DNA of 64,000 nt from an uncultured Pseudomonas sp. (GTDB lineage: Bacteria > Pseudomonadota > Gammaproteobacteria > Pseudomonadales > Pseudomonadaceae), in assembly GCF_913774235.1 (NCBI RefSeq), contig NZ_CAJYDW010000019.1:310001-374000 (forward strand), in the 5' to 3' direction. Every line of letters begins with the position of its first letter. Position 1 is the first letter of the stretch. Below the pieces are notes generated by a model. The model saw nothing but the letters and a program-made list of their open reading frames with translations, did not search any database and had not been told where the DNA came from. The position numbers and the translations under genes are program-made. Shown here piece by piece: positions 20,470 to 32,104 of the stretch.

Positions 20470-20784
20470 ATGTCCTACGCAGTTATCGTTACCGGTGGCA
20501 AGCAATACAAGGTCGCCGAAGGCGAATACCTGAAGGTCGAGAAACTCGACATCGCCACCGGTGAAACCGTCACCTTCGACCAGGTTCTGCTGGTTGGCAA
20601 CGGTGACGACGTCAAGATCGGTCTGCCGGTCGTTGATGGTGCCAAAGTGACCGCCGAAGTGACCGCCCAGGGCCGTCACAACAAGGTCACCATCATCAAA
20701 TTCCGTCGTCGTAAGCATCACATGAAGCGTCAGGGCCACCGTCAGTGGTTCACTGAAATCAAGATCACTGGCATCCAGGCCTGA
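20470..20784 (+). CDS. rplU: 50S ribosomal protein L21
   Basis: This 104-residue protein matches L21 end to end: [20 protein letters not shown] at the N terminus and the basic signature [16 protein letters not shown] near the C terminus. L21 binds 23S rRNA in the large subunit. The ATG at 20470 follows ACGGAG; the open frame upstream is non-coding leader. It is followed after 26 bases by rpmA. Confidence 0.98.
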   Translation: MSYAVIVTGGKQYKVAEGEYLKVEKLDIATGETVTFDQVLLVGNGDDVKIGLPVVDGAKVTAEVTAQGRHNKVTIIKFRRRKHHMKRQGHRQWFTEIKITGIQA

Positions 20785-20810
20785 TCTCGCCTCTAACGGA
20801 GAATTGACTC

Positions 20811-21071
20811 ATGGCACACAAAAAAGCGGGTGGTTCTACTCGTAACGGTCGCGATTCCGAAAGCAAACGCCTTGGCGTGAAGCTGTACGGCGGCCAGGTC
20901 GTCAAGGCCGGCAACATCATCGTGCGTCAGCGCGGCACCCAGTACCATGCCGGTTACGGCGTGGGCCTCGGCAAGGATCACACCCTGTTCGCGAAAGTGG
21001 ACGGCGTGATCAAGTTCGACGTGAAGGGCGCCTTCGGCCGTCGTTACGTGAGCATCGTCGCCGCCGCCTAA
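20811..21071 (+). CDS. rpmA: 50S ribosomal protein L27
   Basis: This 86-residue protein is L27: [20 protein letters not shown], then [20 protein letters not shown]. The N-terminal tail after Met begins AHKK and reaches the peptidyl transferase centre, as in gammaproteobacteria. A good AACGGAG precedes the start. It forms an operon with rplU and is closed by a terminator. Confidence 0.98.
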   Translation: MAHKKAGGSTRNGRDSESKRLGVKLYGGQVVKAGNIIVRQRGTQYHAGYGVGLGKDHTLFAKVDGVIKFDVKGAFGRRYVSIVAAA

Positions 21072-21086
21072 GGCTCGTGACGAAAG

Positions 21087-21117
21087 AAAAGCCCTGTCTA
21101 CCCGACGGGGCTTTTTC
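21087..21117 (+). terminator. Rho-independent terminator after rpmA
   Basis: AAAAGCCCTGTC and GACGGGGCTTTT form a stem with one G-T pair around a short loop, followed by TTTTT. It separates rplU-rpmA from obg, so obg needs its own promoter or read-through. Confidence 0.88.
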
Positions 21118-21130
21118 GTTTGTAGTTAAG

Positions 21131-21297
21131 CTAGTGTGGTGTTTCAGAAATTACCTGCACAATTTTGGCGGCGCTTTTTCGGCCTAGGCGTTGTTGCCAC
21201 TCCTCGCCATGGCCCTGCTATGACTCGTCACGGCGCCTAGCCCAGGGCAAAAAATCACTCGCCAATTCTTGCGCGAACTTCTGAAACACCACACTAG
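21131..21297. mobile_element. MITE-like element with 19-bp perfect terminal inverted repeats
   Basis: CTAGTGTGGTGTTTCAGAA at 21131-21149 is repeated as its exact reverse complement at 21279-21297. The inverted similarity continues imperfectly inward for most of the element, so the whole 167 bases could fold on itself. TA dinucleotides sit at both outer edges (21132-21133 and 21295-21296), as expected for IS630/Tc1-mariner insertion. It holds no transposase gene. It lies between the rpmA terminator and the obg ribosome-binding site. Confidence 0.75.
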
Positions 21298-22548
<1,251 letters not shown>

Positions 22549-22563
22549 GAAAGGAGCTTGCCC

Positions 22564-23682
22564 ATGCGTGATCAGGTGTCTGGCGCCCAGCGCTGGGTGG
22601 TGAAGATCGGCAGTGCCCTGCTGACCGATGATGGTCGTTGTCTGGATGGCGGGGCCATGGCTGGCTGGGTCGAGCAGATGGTGGCCCTGCACCAGGCGGG
22701 CATCGAGCTGGTGCTGGTGTCCTCGGGTGCCGTGGCGGCCGGCATGAGTCGGCTCGGCTGGGCGCAGCGTCCGACCGCTATCAACGAGTTGCAGGCAGCG
22801 GCGGCGGTGGGGCAGATGGGCTTGGTGCAGGCCTGGGAATCCAGCTTCGCCGAGCATCAGGTGCAGACCGCGCAGATCCTGCTCACTCATGACGACCTTT
22901 CCGACCGCAAGCGCTACCTCAATGCTCGCAGTACCTTGCGCACCCTGGTGAGCCTGGGCGTGGTGCCGGTGATCAACGAGAATGATACCGTCGTCACCGA
23001 CGAGATCCGCTTCGGCGACAACGACACCCTGGCCGCCCTGGTGGCCAATCTGGTCGAGGCCGACCTGCTGGTGATCCTCACCGATCGCGACGGCATGTTC
23101 GACGCCGATCCGCGCAGCAATCCCGACGCCAGCCTCATCAGTGAGGCGCGGGCCGACGATCCGGCCCTGGATCTGGTCGCTGGCGGTACCGGTGGTGCCC
23201 TGGGGCGTGGCGGTATGCAGACCAAGCTGCGTGCTGCGCGGCTGGCGGCGCGGTCCGGTGCCTACACGGTCATCGTCGGTGGACGTATCCAGCAGGTACT
23301 CAGTCGCCTGCAGCAGGGCGAGCAGTTGGGTACCCTGCTGTCGCCCGAGCGCGGCCTGGTGGCGGCGCGCAAGCAATGGCTGGCGGGACACCTGCAGGTG
23401 CGCGGTACGCTGCGCCTGGACGCCGGTGCGGTCCAGGCCCTGGTTGGTGGGCATCGGAGTCTGCTACCCGTGGGCGTGCAGGACCTGGAAGGCAGCTTCC
23501 GTCGTGGCGAGATGGTCGCCTGCGTCGCGCCCGATGGGCGCGAGGTGGCGCGGGGGCTGGTCAACTACAGTGCAACCGAGGCGCGGCGCATCCTGGGGCG
23601 GCCTTCGGATGCCATCGTGGTCGAACTCGGCTACGTCTATGAGCCTGAACTGATCCACCGGGACAACCTCGTCCTGGTCTGA
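22564..23682 (+). CDS. proB: Glutamate 5-kinase
   Basis: This 372-residue enzyme phosphorylates glutamate in the first step of proline synthesis. The amino-acid-kinase domain ([34 protein letters not shown]) covers about residues 1-260, and a C-terminal PUA domain follows ([28 protein letters not shown]). I start at the ATG at 22564 (MRDQVSG), correctly spaced from AAGGAGC at 22551-22557; an in-frame TTG two codons upstream is less likely. It is 15 bases after obg, probably the same transcript. Confidence 0.95.
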   Translation: MRDQVSGAQRWVVKIGSALLTDDGRCLDGGAMAGWVEQMVALHQAGIELVLVSSGAVAAGMSRLGWAQRPTAINELQAAAAVGQMGLVQAWESSFAEHQVQTAQILLTHDDLSDRKRYLNARSTLRTLVSLGVVPVINENDTVVTDEIRFGDNDTLAALVANLVEADLLVILTDRDGMFDADPRSNPDASLISEARADDPALDLVAGGTGGALGRGGMQTKLRAARLAARSGAYTVIVGGRIQQVLSRLQQGEQLGTLLSPERGLVAARKQWLAGHLQVRGTLRLDAGAVQALVGGHRSLLPVGVQDLEGSFRRGEMVACVAPDGREVARGLVNYSATEARRILGRPSDAIVVELGYVYEPELIHRDNLVLV

Positions 23683-23738
23683 CGATCATCGATCCTGGCG
23701 CCTCTCCGGAGGCGTTGGGCTCTCGAATCCCGGGCAAT

Positions 23739-23764
23739 AAAAAACCGGCCGAAGCCGGTTTTTT
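23739..23764. terminator. Bidirectional terminator between proB and rpsT
   Basis: AAAACCGGC and GCCGGTTTT form a perfect stem around CGAA, with A and T tracts on both sides. It can end proB transcripts on the + strand and rpsT transcripts on the - strand. Confidence 0.9.
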
Positions 23765-23777
23765 ACTTGAACGCTTA

Positions 23778-24056
23778 TCAGGCAGCGGCGGGGGTAGCCA
23801 GGGCCTTGATGTGAGCGTTCAGGCGGCTCTTGTGGCGAGCGGCCTTGTTCTTGTCGATGATGCCCTTGTCGGCCATGCGGTCGATGACCGGAACGGCAGC
23901 AACATAAGCGGACTTGGCTTTTTCCAGGTCCTTGGCTTCGATCGCCTTGACGACGTTCTTGATGTAAGTACGCACCATGGAGCGCAGGCTCGCATTGTGG
24001 CTGCGACGCTTCTCAGCCTGTTTGGCGCGTTTTTTGGCGGAGGGGGAGTTAGCCAC
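23778..24056 (-). CDS. rpsT: 30S ribosomal protein S20
   Basis: This 92-residue basic protein is S20: [20 protein letters not shown] at the N terminus, [17 protein letters not shown] in the middle and [17 protein letters not shown] near the end. It binds 16S rRNA early in assembly. An AAGGAGC precedes the start. It is divergent from murJ. The leader carries repeated complementary octamers that may form alternative hairpins. Confidence 0.97.
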   Translation of the reverse strand: MANSPSAKKRAKQAEKRRSHNASLRSMVRTYIKNVVKAIEAKDLEKAKSAYVAAVPVIDRMADKGIIDKNKAARHKSRLNAHIKALATPAAA

Positions 24057-24088
24057 CGTGGAGCTCCTTCGAAAAAGACTGTATTAGG

Positions 24089-24118
24089 TACAGAGCGAAC
24101 TCTGTAGCAAGTACAGAG
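24089..24118 (-). promoter_or_regulatory. rpsT leader with mutually exclusive hairpins
   Basis: Read in the direction of rpsT, the leader has CTCTGTA, then TACAGAG, then CTCTGTA again, spaced by CTTGC and TTCG. The central TACAGAG can pair with either flank, giving two alternative stems. This could be part of S20 feedback control, but that is inference. Confidence 0.4.
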
Positions 24119-24135
24119 CTAAATTAAGGTCGCGA

Positions 24136-24164
24136 ATCTTGACGTCCCTGGCGGCGGCTGTCAA
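24136..24164 (-). promoter_or_regulatory. Possible sigma-70 promoter for rpsT
   Basis: On the minus strand a perfect -35 TTGACA (24164-24159) is followed after 17 bases by CAAGAT (24141-24136), which matches only 3 of 6 -10 bases. The start would give a leader of about 75 bases, containing the repeated octamers. Confidence 0.4.
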
Positions 24165-24299
24165 GGCTGTCTGGATGGATATCCGGCTGGTCGCCGATGA
24201 AGGGCCTCGTTACACTCGGCCTCTTGCGCAAACCGCGCGATCGCACCAACCCGCGCCTTTCGCTACGCCTCGCGGCGTTCACCGAGTCCTCTCCCTGCC

Positions 24300-25838
24300 A
24301 TGAATCTGCTCAAGTCCCTGGCCGCCGTCAGCTCCATGACCATGTTGTCCCGCGTGCTGGGGTTCGTCCGCGACACCATCGTCGCCCGTACCTTCGGCGC
24401 CGGCATGGCCACCGATGCCTTTTTCGTCGCCTTCAAGCTGCCCAACCTCTTGCGGCGGATCTTCGCCGAAGGTGCCTTTTCCCAGGCCTTCGTGCCCATC
24501 CTGGCCGAGTACAAGGCCCAGCAGGGCGAGGAGGCCACCCGCACCTTCCTGGCCTACGTCAGTGGCCTGCTGACCCTGGTGCTGGCGGTGGTCACGGTGC
24601 TCGGCATGCTGGCGGCGCCACTGGTGATCTGGGTCACTGCGCCGGGCTTCGCCGATACGCCGGAAAAATTCGCCCTCACGTCCGATCTGCTGCGGGTGAC
24701 CTTTCCTTACATCCTGCTGATCTCCCTGGCGTCCCTGGCCGGCGCCGTGCTCAACACCTGGAACAGGTTCAGCGTGCCGGCCTTCGTGCCAACGCTGCTC
24801 AACATCAGCATGATCGTCTTCGCGCTGTTCCTGACGCCCTATTTCAACCCGCCGATCATGGCCCTGGCCTGGGCGACGCTGGTGGGTGGCCTGGCACAGT
24901 TCCTCTATCAGCTGCCGCACCTGAAACGCATCGGCATGCTGGTGCTGCCGCGGCTGAATCTGCGCGACAGCGGCGTCTGGCGGGTCATGAAGCAGATGGG
25001 GCCGGCGATCCTCGGGGTGTCGGTCAGCCAGATCTCGCTGATCATCAACACCATCTTCGCCTCCTTCCTGGCCGCTGGCTCGGTGTCCTGGATGTACTAC
25101 GCCGACCGTCTGATGGAGCTGCCCTCCGGCGTGCTGGGAGTGGCCCTGGGGACCATCCTGTTGCCGGCGCTGTCGCGCACCTATGCCAAGGCCGATCGCC
25201 AGGAGTACTCGCGCCTGCTCGACTGGGGCCTGCGACTGTGCTTCCTGCTGGTGCTGCCCTGTGCCGCCGCCCTGGCGCTGCTGTCCGAGCCGCTGACCGT
25301 CTCGCTGTTCCAATATGGGCGTTTCGATGCCCATGACGCCCTGATGACCCAGCGGGCGCTGGTCGCCTACGCCGTAGGTTTGCTCGGCATCATCCTGGTC
25401 AAGGTGCTGGCGCCCGGCTTTTATGCCCAGCAGAACATCAAGACGCCGGTGAAGATCGCGATCTTCACCCTGGCGGTCACCCAGGTGCTCAACCTGCTCC
25501 TGATCGGGCCGCTGCAGCACGTCGGCCTGGCACTCGCCATAGGGCTGGCGGCCTGTCTCAACGCGGGCCTTTTATTCTGGCAGTTGCGCCGCCATAACCT
25601 GTTCATCCCTCAGGCTGGCTGGGCGAGTTTCCTGTTGCGCCTGCTAGTGGCCGTGGGGGTGATGAGTGCGGTGCTGTTCGGCCTCATGCAACTGCTGCCC
25701 AACTGGAGCGAAGGCCTGATGTGGCACCGCCTGCTGCGCCTGGGCGCTCTGGTAGCGGCGGGTGTGTTGGCCTATTTCGCCAGCCTCTTCCTGCTCGGCT
25801 TCCGCCTGCGGGACTTCAATCGGAAGGCACTGATCTAG
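24300..25838 (+). CDS. murJ: Lipid II flippase MurJ (MviN)
   Basis: This 512-residue inner-membrane protein of the MOP superfamily flips lipid II across the membrane for peptidoglycan synthesis. About 14 hydrophobic helices are visible. Family signatures include [19 protein letters not shown] at residues 18-36, [22 protein letters not shown] and [24 protein letters not shown]. The ATG at 24300 ([11 protein letters not shown]) starts the recognisable protein. It precedes ribF, the usual Pseudomonas order. Confidence 0.96.
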   Translation: MNLLKSLAAVSSMTMLSRVLGFVRDTIVARTFGAGMATDAFFVAFKLPNLLRRIFAEGAFSQAFVPILAEYKAQQGEEATRTFLAYVSGLLTLVLAVVTVLGMLAAPLVIWVTAPGFADTPEKFALTSDLLRVTFPYILLISLASLAGAVLNTWNRFSVPAFVPTLLNISMIVFALFLTPYFNPPIMALAWATLVGGLAQFLYQLPHLKRIGMLVLPRLNLRDSGVWRVMKQMGPAILGVSVSQISLIINTIFASFLAAGSVSWMYYADRLMELPSGVLGVALGTILLPALSRTYAKADRQEYSRLLDWGLRLCFLLVLPCAAALALLSEPLTVSLFQYGRFDAHDALMTQRALVAYAVGLLGIILVKVLAPGFYAQQNIKTPVKIAIFTLAVTQVLNLLLIGPLQHVGLALAIGLAACLNAGLLFWQLRRHNLFIPQAGWASFLLRLLVAVGVMSAVLFGLMQLLPNWSEGLMWHRLLRLGALVAAGVLAYFASLFLLGFRLRDFNRKALI

Positions 25839-25897
25839 CCCGCCCGAGGATTGCACGAAGCCGGGGCGTGCGCCTGTCCTCGGCGCGGCCATCCAGA

Positions 25898-25903
25898 TAT
25901 AAT
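25898..25903 (+). promoter_or_regulatory. Perfect -10 box upstream of ribF
   Basis: TATAAT occurs 27 bases before the ribF start. The expected -35 position holds only TGTCCT, a poor match. It probably drives ribF-ileS-lspA-fkpB-ispH. Confidence 0.4.
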
Positions 25904-25930
25904 CGATTAATTTCTGAGCAATACCTACCC

Positions 25931-26878
25931 ATGCAGCTGTTTCGCGGTCTCCATCATCTCGATGCCCTGCCCAAGGGCTGCGTTGCCACCATCGGCAACT
26001 TCGACGGGGTTCACCTGGGGCACCAGGCCATCCTCGCGCGGTTGCGTGAGCGGGCGGCGGAGCTCGGTGTGCCCAGTTGCGTGGTGATCTTCGAACCGCA
26101 GCCGCGTGAATTCTTCCTGCCCGACGTGGCGCCGGTACGCCTGACCCGCCTGCGCGAGAAACTGGAATGCTTCGCGCGCCTGGGCGTGGACAACGTGCTG
26201 TGCCTGAACTTCAATCGCCGGCTGCGCGAGTTGTCTGCCGAGGCCTTCGTCCGGCAGGTGCTGGTGGAAGGCCTGGGGGTGAAACACCTGGAGATAGGTG
26301 ACGACTTCCGCTTCGGCTGCGATCGCGCCGGCGACTTCACCTACCTGAACCTGGCTGCCCGCGACCACGGGTTCACCCTGGAGGCCGCCACCACCGTCGA
26401 GCTGGACGGGCTGCGGGTGAGCAGTACCCTGATCCGCAAGGCCCTGGCCGACGGCGATCTGGCCCTGGCCGCGCGCATGCTGGGCCGGCCCTACAGTCTC
26501 TCGGGGCGGGTGTTGCACGGCCAGAAGCTGGCGCGCCAGCTGGGTTGGCCCACGGCCAACGTTCAGCTCAAGCGGCGCCGCCCGCCACTGCGGGGCGTCT
26601 TCCTGGTCAGCAGCCTGATCGATGGGCGGGTGGTACCGGGCGTGGCCAATATCGGCCAACGGCCAACGGTGCAGGGCGATGGCCGTCCGCACCTGGAGAT
26701 CCATCTGCTGGACTTTGCCGGCGACCTCTATGGCCGCCATCTCAGCGTGACCTTCGTGCAGAAGGTCCGCGACGAACAGAAATTCGCCTCTCTGGAGGCC
26801 CTCAAGGCGGCGATCGAAGCGGACGTCGCCACGGCCCGCGCCTTCTGGCAGGGGCAACCGTCAACGAGCCTGGACTGA
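25931..26878 (+). CDS. ribF: Bifunctional riboflavin kinase/FMN adenylyltransferase
   Basis: This 315-residue enzyme converts riboflavin to FMN and FAD. The N-terminal adenylyltransferase domain has [16 protein letters not shown] at residues 20-35 and the ISSTLIRK-like [10 protein letters not shown] near 175. The C-terminal kinase domain has [26 protein letters not shown] and [11 protein letters not shown] start at the ATG at 25931 ([10 protein letters not shown]); the longer frame runs back into murJ. The ileS ATG begins one base after its stop. Confidence 0.95.
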   Translation: MQLFRGLHHLDALPKGCVATIGNFDGVHLGHQAILARLRERAAELGVPSCVVIFEPQPREFFLPDVAPVRLTRLREKLECFARLGVDNVLCLNFNRRLRELSAEAFVRQVLVEGLGVKHLEIGDDFRFGCDRAGDFTYLNLAARDHGFTLEAATTVELDGLRVSSTLIRKALADGDLALAARMLGRPYSLSGRVLHGQKLARQLGWPTANVQLKRRRPPLRGVFLVSSLIDGRVVPGVANIGQRPTVQGDGRPHLEIHLLDFAGDLYGRHLSVTFVQKVRDEQKFASLEALKAAIEADVATARAFWQGQPSTSLD

Positions 26879-26879
26879 C

Positions 26880-29729
26880 ATGACCGATTACAAAGCGACG
26901 CTCAACCTGCCGGAAACGGCATTCCCGATGAAAGCCGGCCTGCCGCAGCGCGAGCCGGAAGCGCTCAAGCGCTGGCAGGACATCGACCTGTACGGGAAGC
27001 TGCGCGCCATCGGCAAGGGCCGTCCGACCTTCATCCTGCATGACGGTCCGCCCTATGCCAACGGCAGCATCCACATCGGTCATGCGCTGAACAAGATCCT
27101 CAAGGACATCATCACCCGCTCCAAGACCCTGGCCGGCTTCGATGCCCCCTATGTGCCGGGCTGGGACTGCCATGGCCTGCCCATCGAGCACAAGGTGGAG
27201 ACCACCTTCGGCAAGAATCAGCCGGCGGATCTGACCCGCGAGCGCTGCCGCGCCTATGCCAGCGAGCAGATCGAAGAGCAGAAGGCCGGCTTCGTCCGCC
27301 TGGGCGTGCTGGGTGATTGGAGCAATCCCTACCTGACCATGAACTTCGCCAACGAGGCCGGCGAGATCCGCGCCCTGGCGGAGATAGTCAAGAACGGCTT
27401 CGTGTTCAAGGGCCTCAAGCCGGTCAACTTCTGCTTCGACTGCGGCTCGGCCCTGGCCGAAGCCGAGGTGGAGTACCAGGACAAGCGTTCCGACGCCATC
27501 GACGTGGCCTTCCCGATCGCCGATGCCGACAAGCTGGCAGCCGCCTTCGGCCTCGGTGAGCTGGCCAAGCCCACTGCCATCGTCATCTGGACCACCACCC
27601 CCTGGACCATCCCGGCCAACCAGGCGCTCAACGTGCACCCTGAGTTCACCTATGCGCTGGTGGACGTCGGTGACCGCCTGCTGCTGCTGGCCGAAGAGCT
27701 GGTGGAAAGCTGCCTGGCGCGCTACGGCCTGCAGGGCGAGGTGATCGCCACTGCCCCCGGTACCGCCCTGGAGCTGATCAACTTCCGTCACCCGCTGTAC
27801 GAGCGCCTGTCGCCCATCTACCTGGCCGAATACGTCGAGCTGGGCGCCGGTACGGGCATCGTGCACTGCTCGCCTGCCTATGGCGAAGACGACTTCCGCA
27901 TCTGCAAGCAGTACGGTCTGAGCAACGACGACATCCTCAATCCGGTGCAGAGCAACGGCGTCTACGCCGAGTCGCTGCCGCTGTTTGGTGGCCAGTTCAT
28001 CTGGAAGGCCAATCCGGTCATCGTCGCCGCCCTAAAAGAGGCGGGCGCCCTGCTCAAGCACGAGACGATCAACCACAGCTACATGCACTGCTGGCGCCAC
28101 AAGACGCCGCTGATCTATCGCGCCACCGCCCAGTGGTTCGTTGGTATGGACCGGGCCGCGTCAGGCAAGCAGCCCAACGAGGGCGCCACCCTGCGTGAGC
28201 GCTCCCTGGCGGCCATCGAGCAGACTCAGTTCGTTCCGGCCTGGGGCCAGGCGCGGCTGCACGGCATGATCGCCGGCCGGCCCGACTGGTGCATCTCGCG
28301 CCAGCGCAACTGGGGCGTGCCCATTCCCTTCTTTACCCACAAGGCAAGCGGCGAGCTGCATCCGCGTACCGTCGAACTGATGGAAGAGGTCGCCCAGCGC
28401 GTCGAGCGTGAGGGTATCGAAGCCTGGTTCAAGCTCGATCCCGCTGAACTGCTCGGTGACGAAGCCGGCCAGTACGACAAGAGTCGCGATACCCTCGACG
28501 TCTGGTTCGATTCCGGCACCACCCATTGGCATGTGCTGCGCGGCTCCCACGCTGAGCTCGGCCATACCCAGGGTCCGGTGGCCGATCTCTACCTGGAAGG
28601 CTCCGACCAGCACCGTGGCTGGTTCCATTCCTCTCTGCTGACCGGCTGCGCCATCGACGGCCATGCCCCCTACAAGGAATTGCTGACCCACGGCTTCACC
28701 GTGGACGAGCAGGGTCGCAAGCAGTCCAAGTCGCTGGGCAACGTGGTCGCCCCGCAGAAGGTCATCGACAGCCTGGGCGCCGACATCCTGCGCCTCTGGG
28801 TCGCTTCCACCGACTACACCGGCGAGATGGCGGTCTCCGACCAGATCCTGCAGCGCAGCGCCGACTCCTATCGCCGCATCCGCAACACCGCGCGTTTCTT
28901 GCTTTCCAACCTCTCCGGCTTCGATCCGGCGGTCAATCGGGTCGCTCCCGAGGACATGATCGACCTGGATCGTTGGGCGGTGGATCGCGCCCTGCTGCTG
29001 CAGAAGGAAATCGAGCAGGCCTACGCCGAGTACCGTTTCCTCAACGTCTACCAGAAGGTGCACAACTTCTGCGTGCAGGAGCTGGGTGGTTTCTACCTCG
29101 ACATCATCAAGGATCGCCAGTACACCACTGGCGCCGATAGCCTGCCGCGCCGCTCCTGCCAGACCGCGCTGTACCTCATCGCCGAGGCGCTGGTGCGCTG
29201 GATCGCGCCCATCCTGTCCTTCACCGCCGACGAGATCTGGCAGTACCTGCCGGGCGAGCGGGAAGAGTCGGTAATGCTGACTACCTGGTACGACGGCCTC
29301 TTCGCCCTGCCCGAAGGCGCGACCCTGGATCGCGCCTATTGGGATCAGGTGATGGCGGTCAAGGCCGCGGTCAACAAGGAGCTGGAGAACCAGCGCGCCG
29401 CCAAGACCCTGGGTGGCAGCCTGCAGGCGGAGATCACCCTCTATGCCGACAGCGCCCTGCAGGCCGTGCTGGAAGCCCTGGGCAACGAACTCAGGTTCGT
29501 GCTCATCTCGTCCCAGGCCGCTGTCCAGCCGCTGGAAAAGGCTCCGGAAGGCGCCGTGGCCAGCGAACTGAGCGGCCTCAAGCTGGTGGTCCGCAAGTCC
29601 GAGGCACCCAAGTGCGCCCGCTGCTGGCACCACAGCCACAGCGTCGGCCAGGATGCCGCGCACCCAGAGATCTGCGAGCGCTGCGTAACCAACGTCTACG
29701 GTGCCGGCGAGGTGCGCGAGCATGCGTGA
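26880..29729 (+). CDS. ileS: Isoleucyl-tRNA synthetase
   Basis: This 949-residue class Ia synthetase charges tRNA-Ile. The HIGH motif is in [10 protein letters not shown] near residue 63, the CP1 editing domain includes [12 protein letters not shown], and the KMSKS loop reads KQSKS at residues 614-618, with Gln for Met. The anticodon-binding domain and a C-terminal four-Cys zinc finger (CARCWHH, CERCVTN) follow. The overall layout is that of bacterial IleS type 1. The gene overlaps lspA by 8 bases. Confidence 0.97.
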   Translation: MTDYKATLNLPETAFPMKAGLPQREPEALKRWQDIDLYGKLRAIGKGRPTFILHDGPPYANGSIHIGHALNKILKDIITRSKTLAGFDAPYVPGWDCHGLPIEHKVETTFGKNQPADLTRERCRAYASEQIEEQKAGFVRLGVLGDWSNPYLTMNFANEAGEIRALAEIVKNGFVFKGLKPVNFCFDCGSALAEAEVEYQDKRSDAIDVAFPIADADKLAAAFGLGELAKPTAIVIWTTTPWTIPANQALNVHPEFTYALVDVGDRLLLLAEELVESCLARYGLQGEVIATAPGTALELINFRHPLYERLSPIYLAEYVELGAGTGIVHCSPAYGEDDFRICKQYGLSNDDILNPVQSNGVYAESLPLFGGQFIWKANPVIVAALKEAGALLKHETINHSYMHCWRHKTPLIYRATAQWFVGMDRAASGKQPNEGATLRERSLAAIEQTQFVPAWGQARLHGMIAGRPDWCISRQRNWGVPIPFFTHKASGELHPRTVELMEEVAQRVEREGIEAWFKLDPAELLGDEAGQYDKSRDTLDVWFDSGTTHWHVLRGSHAELGHTQGPVADLYLEGSDQHRGWFHSSLLTGCAIDGHAPYKELLTHGFTVDEQGRKQSKSLGNVVAPQKVIDSLGADILRLWVASTDYTGEMAVSDQILQRSADSYRRIRNTARFLLSNLSGFDPAVNRVAPEDMIDLDRWAVDRALLLQKEIEQAYAEYRFLNVYQKVHNFCVQELGGFYLDIIKDRQYTTGADSLPRRSCQTALYLIAEALVRWIAPILSFTADEIWQYLPGEREESVMLTTWYDGLFALPEGATLDRAYWDQVMAVKAAVNKELENQRAAKTLGGSLQAEITLYADSALQAVLEALGNELRFVLISSQAAVQPLEKAPEGAVASELSGLKLVVRKSEAPKCARCWHHSHSVGQDAAHPEICERCVTNVYGAGEVREHA

Positions 29730-30225
29730 CGCCTCGCGTTTCGGTGCCTTGCCCTGGTTGGCCCTGAGTGTGCTGGTGATCCTGCTGGATCAGCTGACCA
29801 AGCTCTACTTCCAGGCCAACCTGTCGCTCTACCAGCAGGTGCCGGTGATTCCGGACATCCTCAGCTGGACCCTGGCCTACAACCCGGGCGCCGCCTTCAG
29901 CTTCCTGGCCGATCACTCCGGTTGGCAGCGCTGGTTCTTCGCCGGCATCGCGGCGGTGGTGAGCGTGGTCCTGGTGGTCTGGCTCAAGCGCCTGCGCAAC
30001 GACACCTGGACCGCCATCGCCCTGGCCCTGATCCTCGGTGGCGCGCTGGGCAATCTCTATGACCGCCTGGTCCTGGGCCACGTCATCGACTTCATCCTGG
30101 TGCACTGGCGCCAGGAGTGGTACTACCCGGCCTTCAACCTGGCCGACAGCGCCATTACCGTCGGCGCCGTGATGCTGGCCCTGGACATGTTCCGCAAGAA
30201 AAAGCCCGAGGAAGCCCATGGCTGA
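29722..30225 (+). CDS. lspA: Lipoprotein signal peptidase (signal peptidase II)
   Basis: This 167-residue inner-membrane aspartyl protease removes lipoprotein signal peptides after lipid attachment. Four hydrophobic helices are visible. The first catalytic region is [18 protein letters not shown] and the two catalytic Asp lie in [16 protein letters not shown] and [11 protein letters not shown]. The ATG at 29722 (MRDASRF) sits within the end of ileS, consistent with coupled translation. It overlaps fkpB by 8 bases. Confidence 0.95.
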   Translation: MRDASRFGALPWLALSVLVILLDQLTKLYFQANLSLYQQVPVIPDILSWTLAYNPGAAFSFLADHSGWQRWFFAGIAAVVSVVLVVWLKRLRNDTWTAIALALILGGALGNLYDRLVLGHVIDFILVHWRQEWYYPAFNLADSAITVGAVMLALDMFRKKKPEEAHG

Positions 30226-30664
30226 GATCACCATCGGCCCGGATACCCGGGTCACTCTGCATTTCGCCATCAAGCTGCAGAATGGCGACGTGGTGGACAG
30301 CACCTTCGACAAGGCGCCGGCCACCTTCACCGTCGGCGATGGCAACCTGCTGCCCGGTTTCGAGCAGGCGCTGTTCGGCCTTGAGGCCGGCGCTAAGACC
30401 AGCCTGACCATCCCGCCGGAGCGCGGCTTCGGCCAGCCCAACGACGGTAACCTGCAGACCATGACGCGCGACGACTTCAGTGACATGGAGCTGTCGCCAG
30501 GTCTGCTGATCATCTTCAGCGACGCCGCCGGTGGCGAGATGCCCGGCGTGGTCAAGAGCTTCGACGACGAGCAGGTGGTCATCGACTTCAACCACCCGCT
30601 GGCCGGCCGTGTGCTGACCTTCGACGTGGAAATCCTGGCCATCGAGCCTGCCGTCTCCCATTGA
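30218..30664 (+). CDS. fkpB: FKBP-type peptidyl-prolyl isomerase, SlpA/FkpB type
   Basis: This 148-residue protein is an FKBP with an inserted chaperone flap, like E. coli SlpA, which sits in the same place between lspA and ispH. Motifs are [37 protein letters not shown] and [10 protein letters not shown]. No signal peptide is seen, so it is cytosolic. The start overlaps the lspA end. Confidence 0.93.
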   Translation: MAEITIGPDTRVTLHFAIKLQNGDVVDSTFDKAPATFTVGDGNLLPGFEQALFGLEAGAKTSLTIPPERGFGQPNDGNLQTMTRDDFSDMELSPGLLIIFSDAAGGEMPGVVKSFDDEQVVIDFNHPLAGRVLTFDVEILAIEPAVSH

Positions 30665-30698
30665 TCCAACGCCGCCCGTGAAGCGGGCAGAGGAGCCT

Positions 30699-31643
30699 AT
30701 GCAGATCAAGCTCGCCAATCCCCGCGGCTTCTGCGCCGGCGTGGACCGCGCCATCGACATTGTCGACCGGGCGCTGGACGTCTTCGGCCCGCCTATCTAT
30801 GTGCGTCACGAAGTGGTGCACAACAAGTTCGTGGTCGACAACTTGCGTGCCCGTGGCGCCGTCTTCGTCGAAGACGTGGCCGACGTACCAGATGACGTCA
30901 TCCTCATCTTCAGCGCCCACGGCGTCTCCCAGGCCGTGCGCCGCGAGGCCGCCGAGCGTGGTCTGAAGGTGTTCGACGCCACCTGTCCGCTGGTGACCAA
31001 GGTGCACATGGAAGTGGCGCGCTATAGCCGCGACGGCCAGGAGTGCATCCTCATCGGCCACGCCGGGCATCCGGAAGTGGAGGGCACCATGGGTCAGTAC
31101 GATGATCGTGCCGGTGGTGCCATCTATCTGGTGGAAGACGAGGAAGACGTGGAAAAGCTCGAGGTACGCAACCCCGAAGCCCTGTTCTACGTCTCCCAGA
31201 CTACCCTGTCGATGGACGACACCCGCAAGGTGATCGACGCCCTGCGCGCCAAGTTTCCCCGCATCAATGGCCCGCGCAAGAACGACATCTGCTACGCCAC
31301 CACCAACCGCCAGGACGCGGTAAAGACCCTGGCGCTGGAAAGCGACGTGGTGCTGGTAGTGGGCAGCCCCAGCAGCTCCAACTCCAATCGCCTGCGCGAA
31401 CTCGCCGAACGCCTGGGCACCCCGGCCTACCTCATCGATGGCGCCGAGGATATGCAGCAGAGCTGGTTCGAAGGTGTACAACGCATCGGCGTCACCGCCG
31501 GCGCCTCGGCTCCCGAGGTGCTGGTGCGCGGCGTTATCGACCGGCTGCAGAGCTGGGGCGCCACCAGCGAAGTGGAGCTGGAAGGCGAGCCGGAGAACAT
31601 CACCTTCACCCTGCCCCGGGAGCTCAGGGTAAAGGCGGTATAG
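30699..31643 (+). CDS. ispH: 4-hydroxy-3-methylbut-2-enyl diphosphate reductase
   Basis: This 314-residue iron-sulfur enzyme catalyses the last MEP-pathway step, giving IPP and DMAPP. The three cluster cysteines lie in [13 protein letters not shown] (C12), [11 protein letters not shown] (about C96) and [11 protein letters not shown] (about C200). The conserved [14 protein letters not shown] and [12 protein letters not shown] are present. GAGGAGCC precedes the ATG at 30699. It ends the ribF-to-ispH run and converges on pilE. Confidence 0.96.
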   Translation: MQIKLANPRGFCAGVDRAIDIVDRALDVFGPPIYVRHEVVHNKFVVDNLRARGAVFVEDVADVPDDVILIFSAHGVSQAVRREAAERGLKVFDATCPLVTKVHMEVARYSRDGQECILIGHAGHPEVEGTMGQYDDRAGGAIYLVEDEEDVEKLEVRNPEALFYVSQTTLSMDDTRKVIDALRAKFPRINGPRKNDICYATTNRQDAVKTLALESDVVLVVGSPSSSNSNRLRELAERLGTPAYLIDGAEDMQQSWFEGVQRIGVTAGASAPEVLVRGVIDRLQSWGATSEVELEGEPENITFTLPRELRVKAV

Positions 31644-31650
31644 GACGTCG

Positions 31651-31671
31651 CTGGCGCCCTAGCGGCGCCAG
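31651..31671. terminator. Hairpin at the ispH/pilE convergent junction
   Basis: CTGGCGCC (31651-31658) and GGCGCCAG (31664-31671) form a perfect 8-bp stem with loop CTAGC. No T-tract follows on either strand. The loop contains the pilE stop codon, and the right arm encodes the last pilE residues. It may act as a weak two-way terminator. Confidence 0.45.
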
Positions 31672-32102
31672 CAGTCGGCGGTAGTGGCGCCCGTGCCTGT
31701 CTGGCCTTTGAGGCCGGTATTGGTAAGCGTTAGATTGCCACACTTATCGTTGGCCATTACCCCCGAGCTGTTCGGCGTCGCCGTGGCGGTATAGGACGTG
31801 CCGGCGTTTCCGACCGTAATCGTGAAGGTGTAATTGGTTCCTGTAGGGTAGGGCGGGGCCGGGTTGTCCGGCACATCCGTCTGCCCGGCCGTCTTCGAAT
31901 AACGCCCCGTCCCCGTGTAATAGCGTTCCATGAATTGCGACAGCTGCATAAGCGTCGCCTCGGCATCGGCCCGATTGCCCTTGCGGATGTGTTCCATATA
32001 GGACGGGTAGGCAATGGCGGCCAGAATGCCGACGATGGCCACCACGATCATTACTTCGATGAGGGTGAAGCCCCTTTGCAGGGGCTTGGTAGATTTCTTC
32101 AT
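31659..32102 (-). CDS. pilE: Type IV pilus minor pilin PilE
   Basis: This 147-residue minor pilin has a short basic leader ending in Gly ([10 protein letters not shown]) and the prepilin motif [19 protein letters not shown], cleaved and methylated by PilD. The C-terminal part contains a Cys pair ([15 protein letters not shown]) that probably forms the D-loop disulfide. The start at 32102 follows AGGAATT, located within the last codons of pilY1, two bases after its stop; translation is probably coupled. The companion pilY2 found here in P. aeruginosa is absent. Confidence 0.9.
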   Translation of the reverse strand: MKKSTKPLQRGFTLIEVMIVVAIVGILAAIAYPSYMEHIRKGNRADAEATLMQLSQFMERYYTGTGRYSKTAGQTDVPDNPAPPYPTGTNYTFTITVGNAGTSYTATATPNSSGVMANDKCGNLTLTNTGLKGQTGTGATTADCWRR

Positions 32103-32104
32103 CG

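Noticed and set aside
24209-24299. Extended N terminus for murJ in another frame (24197-25336)
   Set aside because: The frame is out of register with the MurJ protein, whose N-terminal signature begins at the ATG at 24300.
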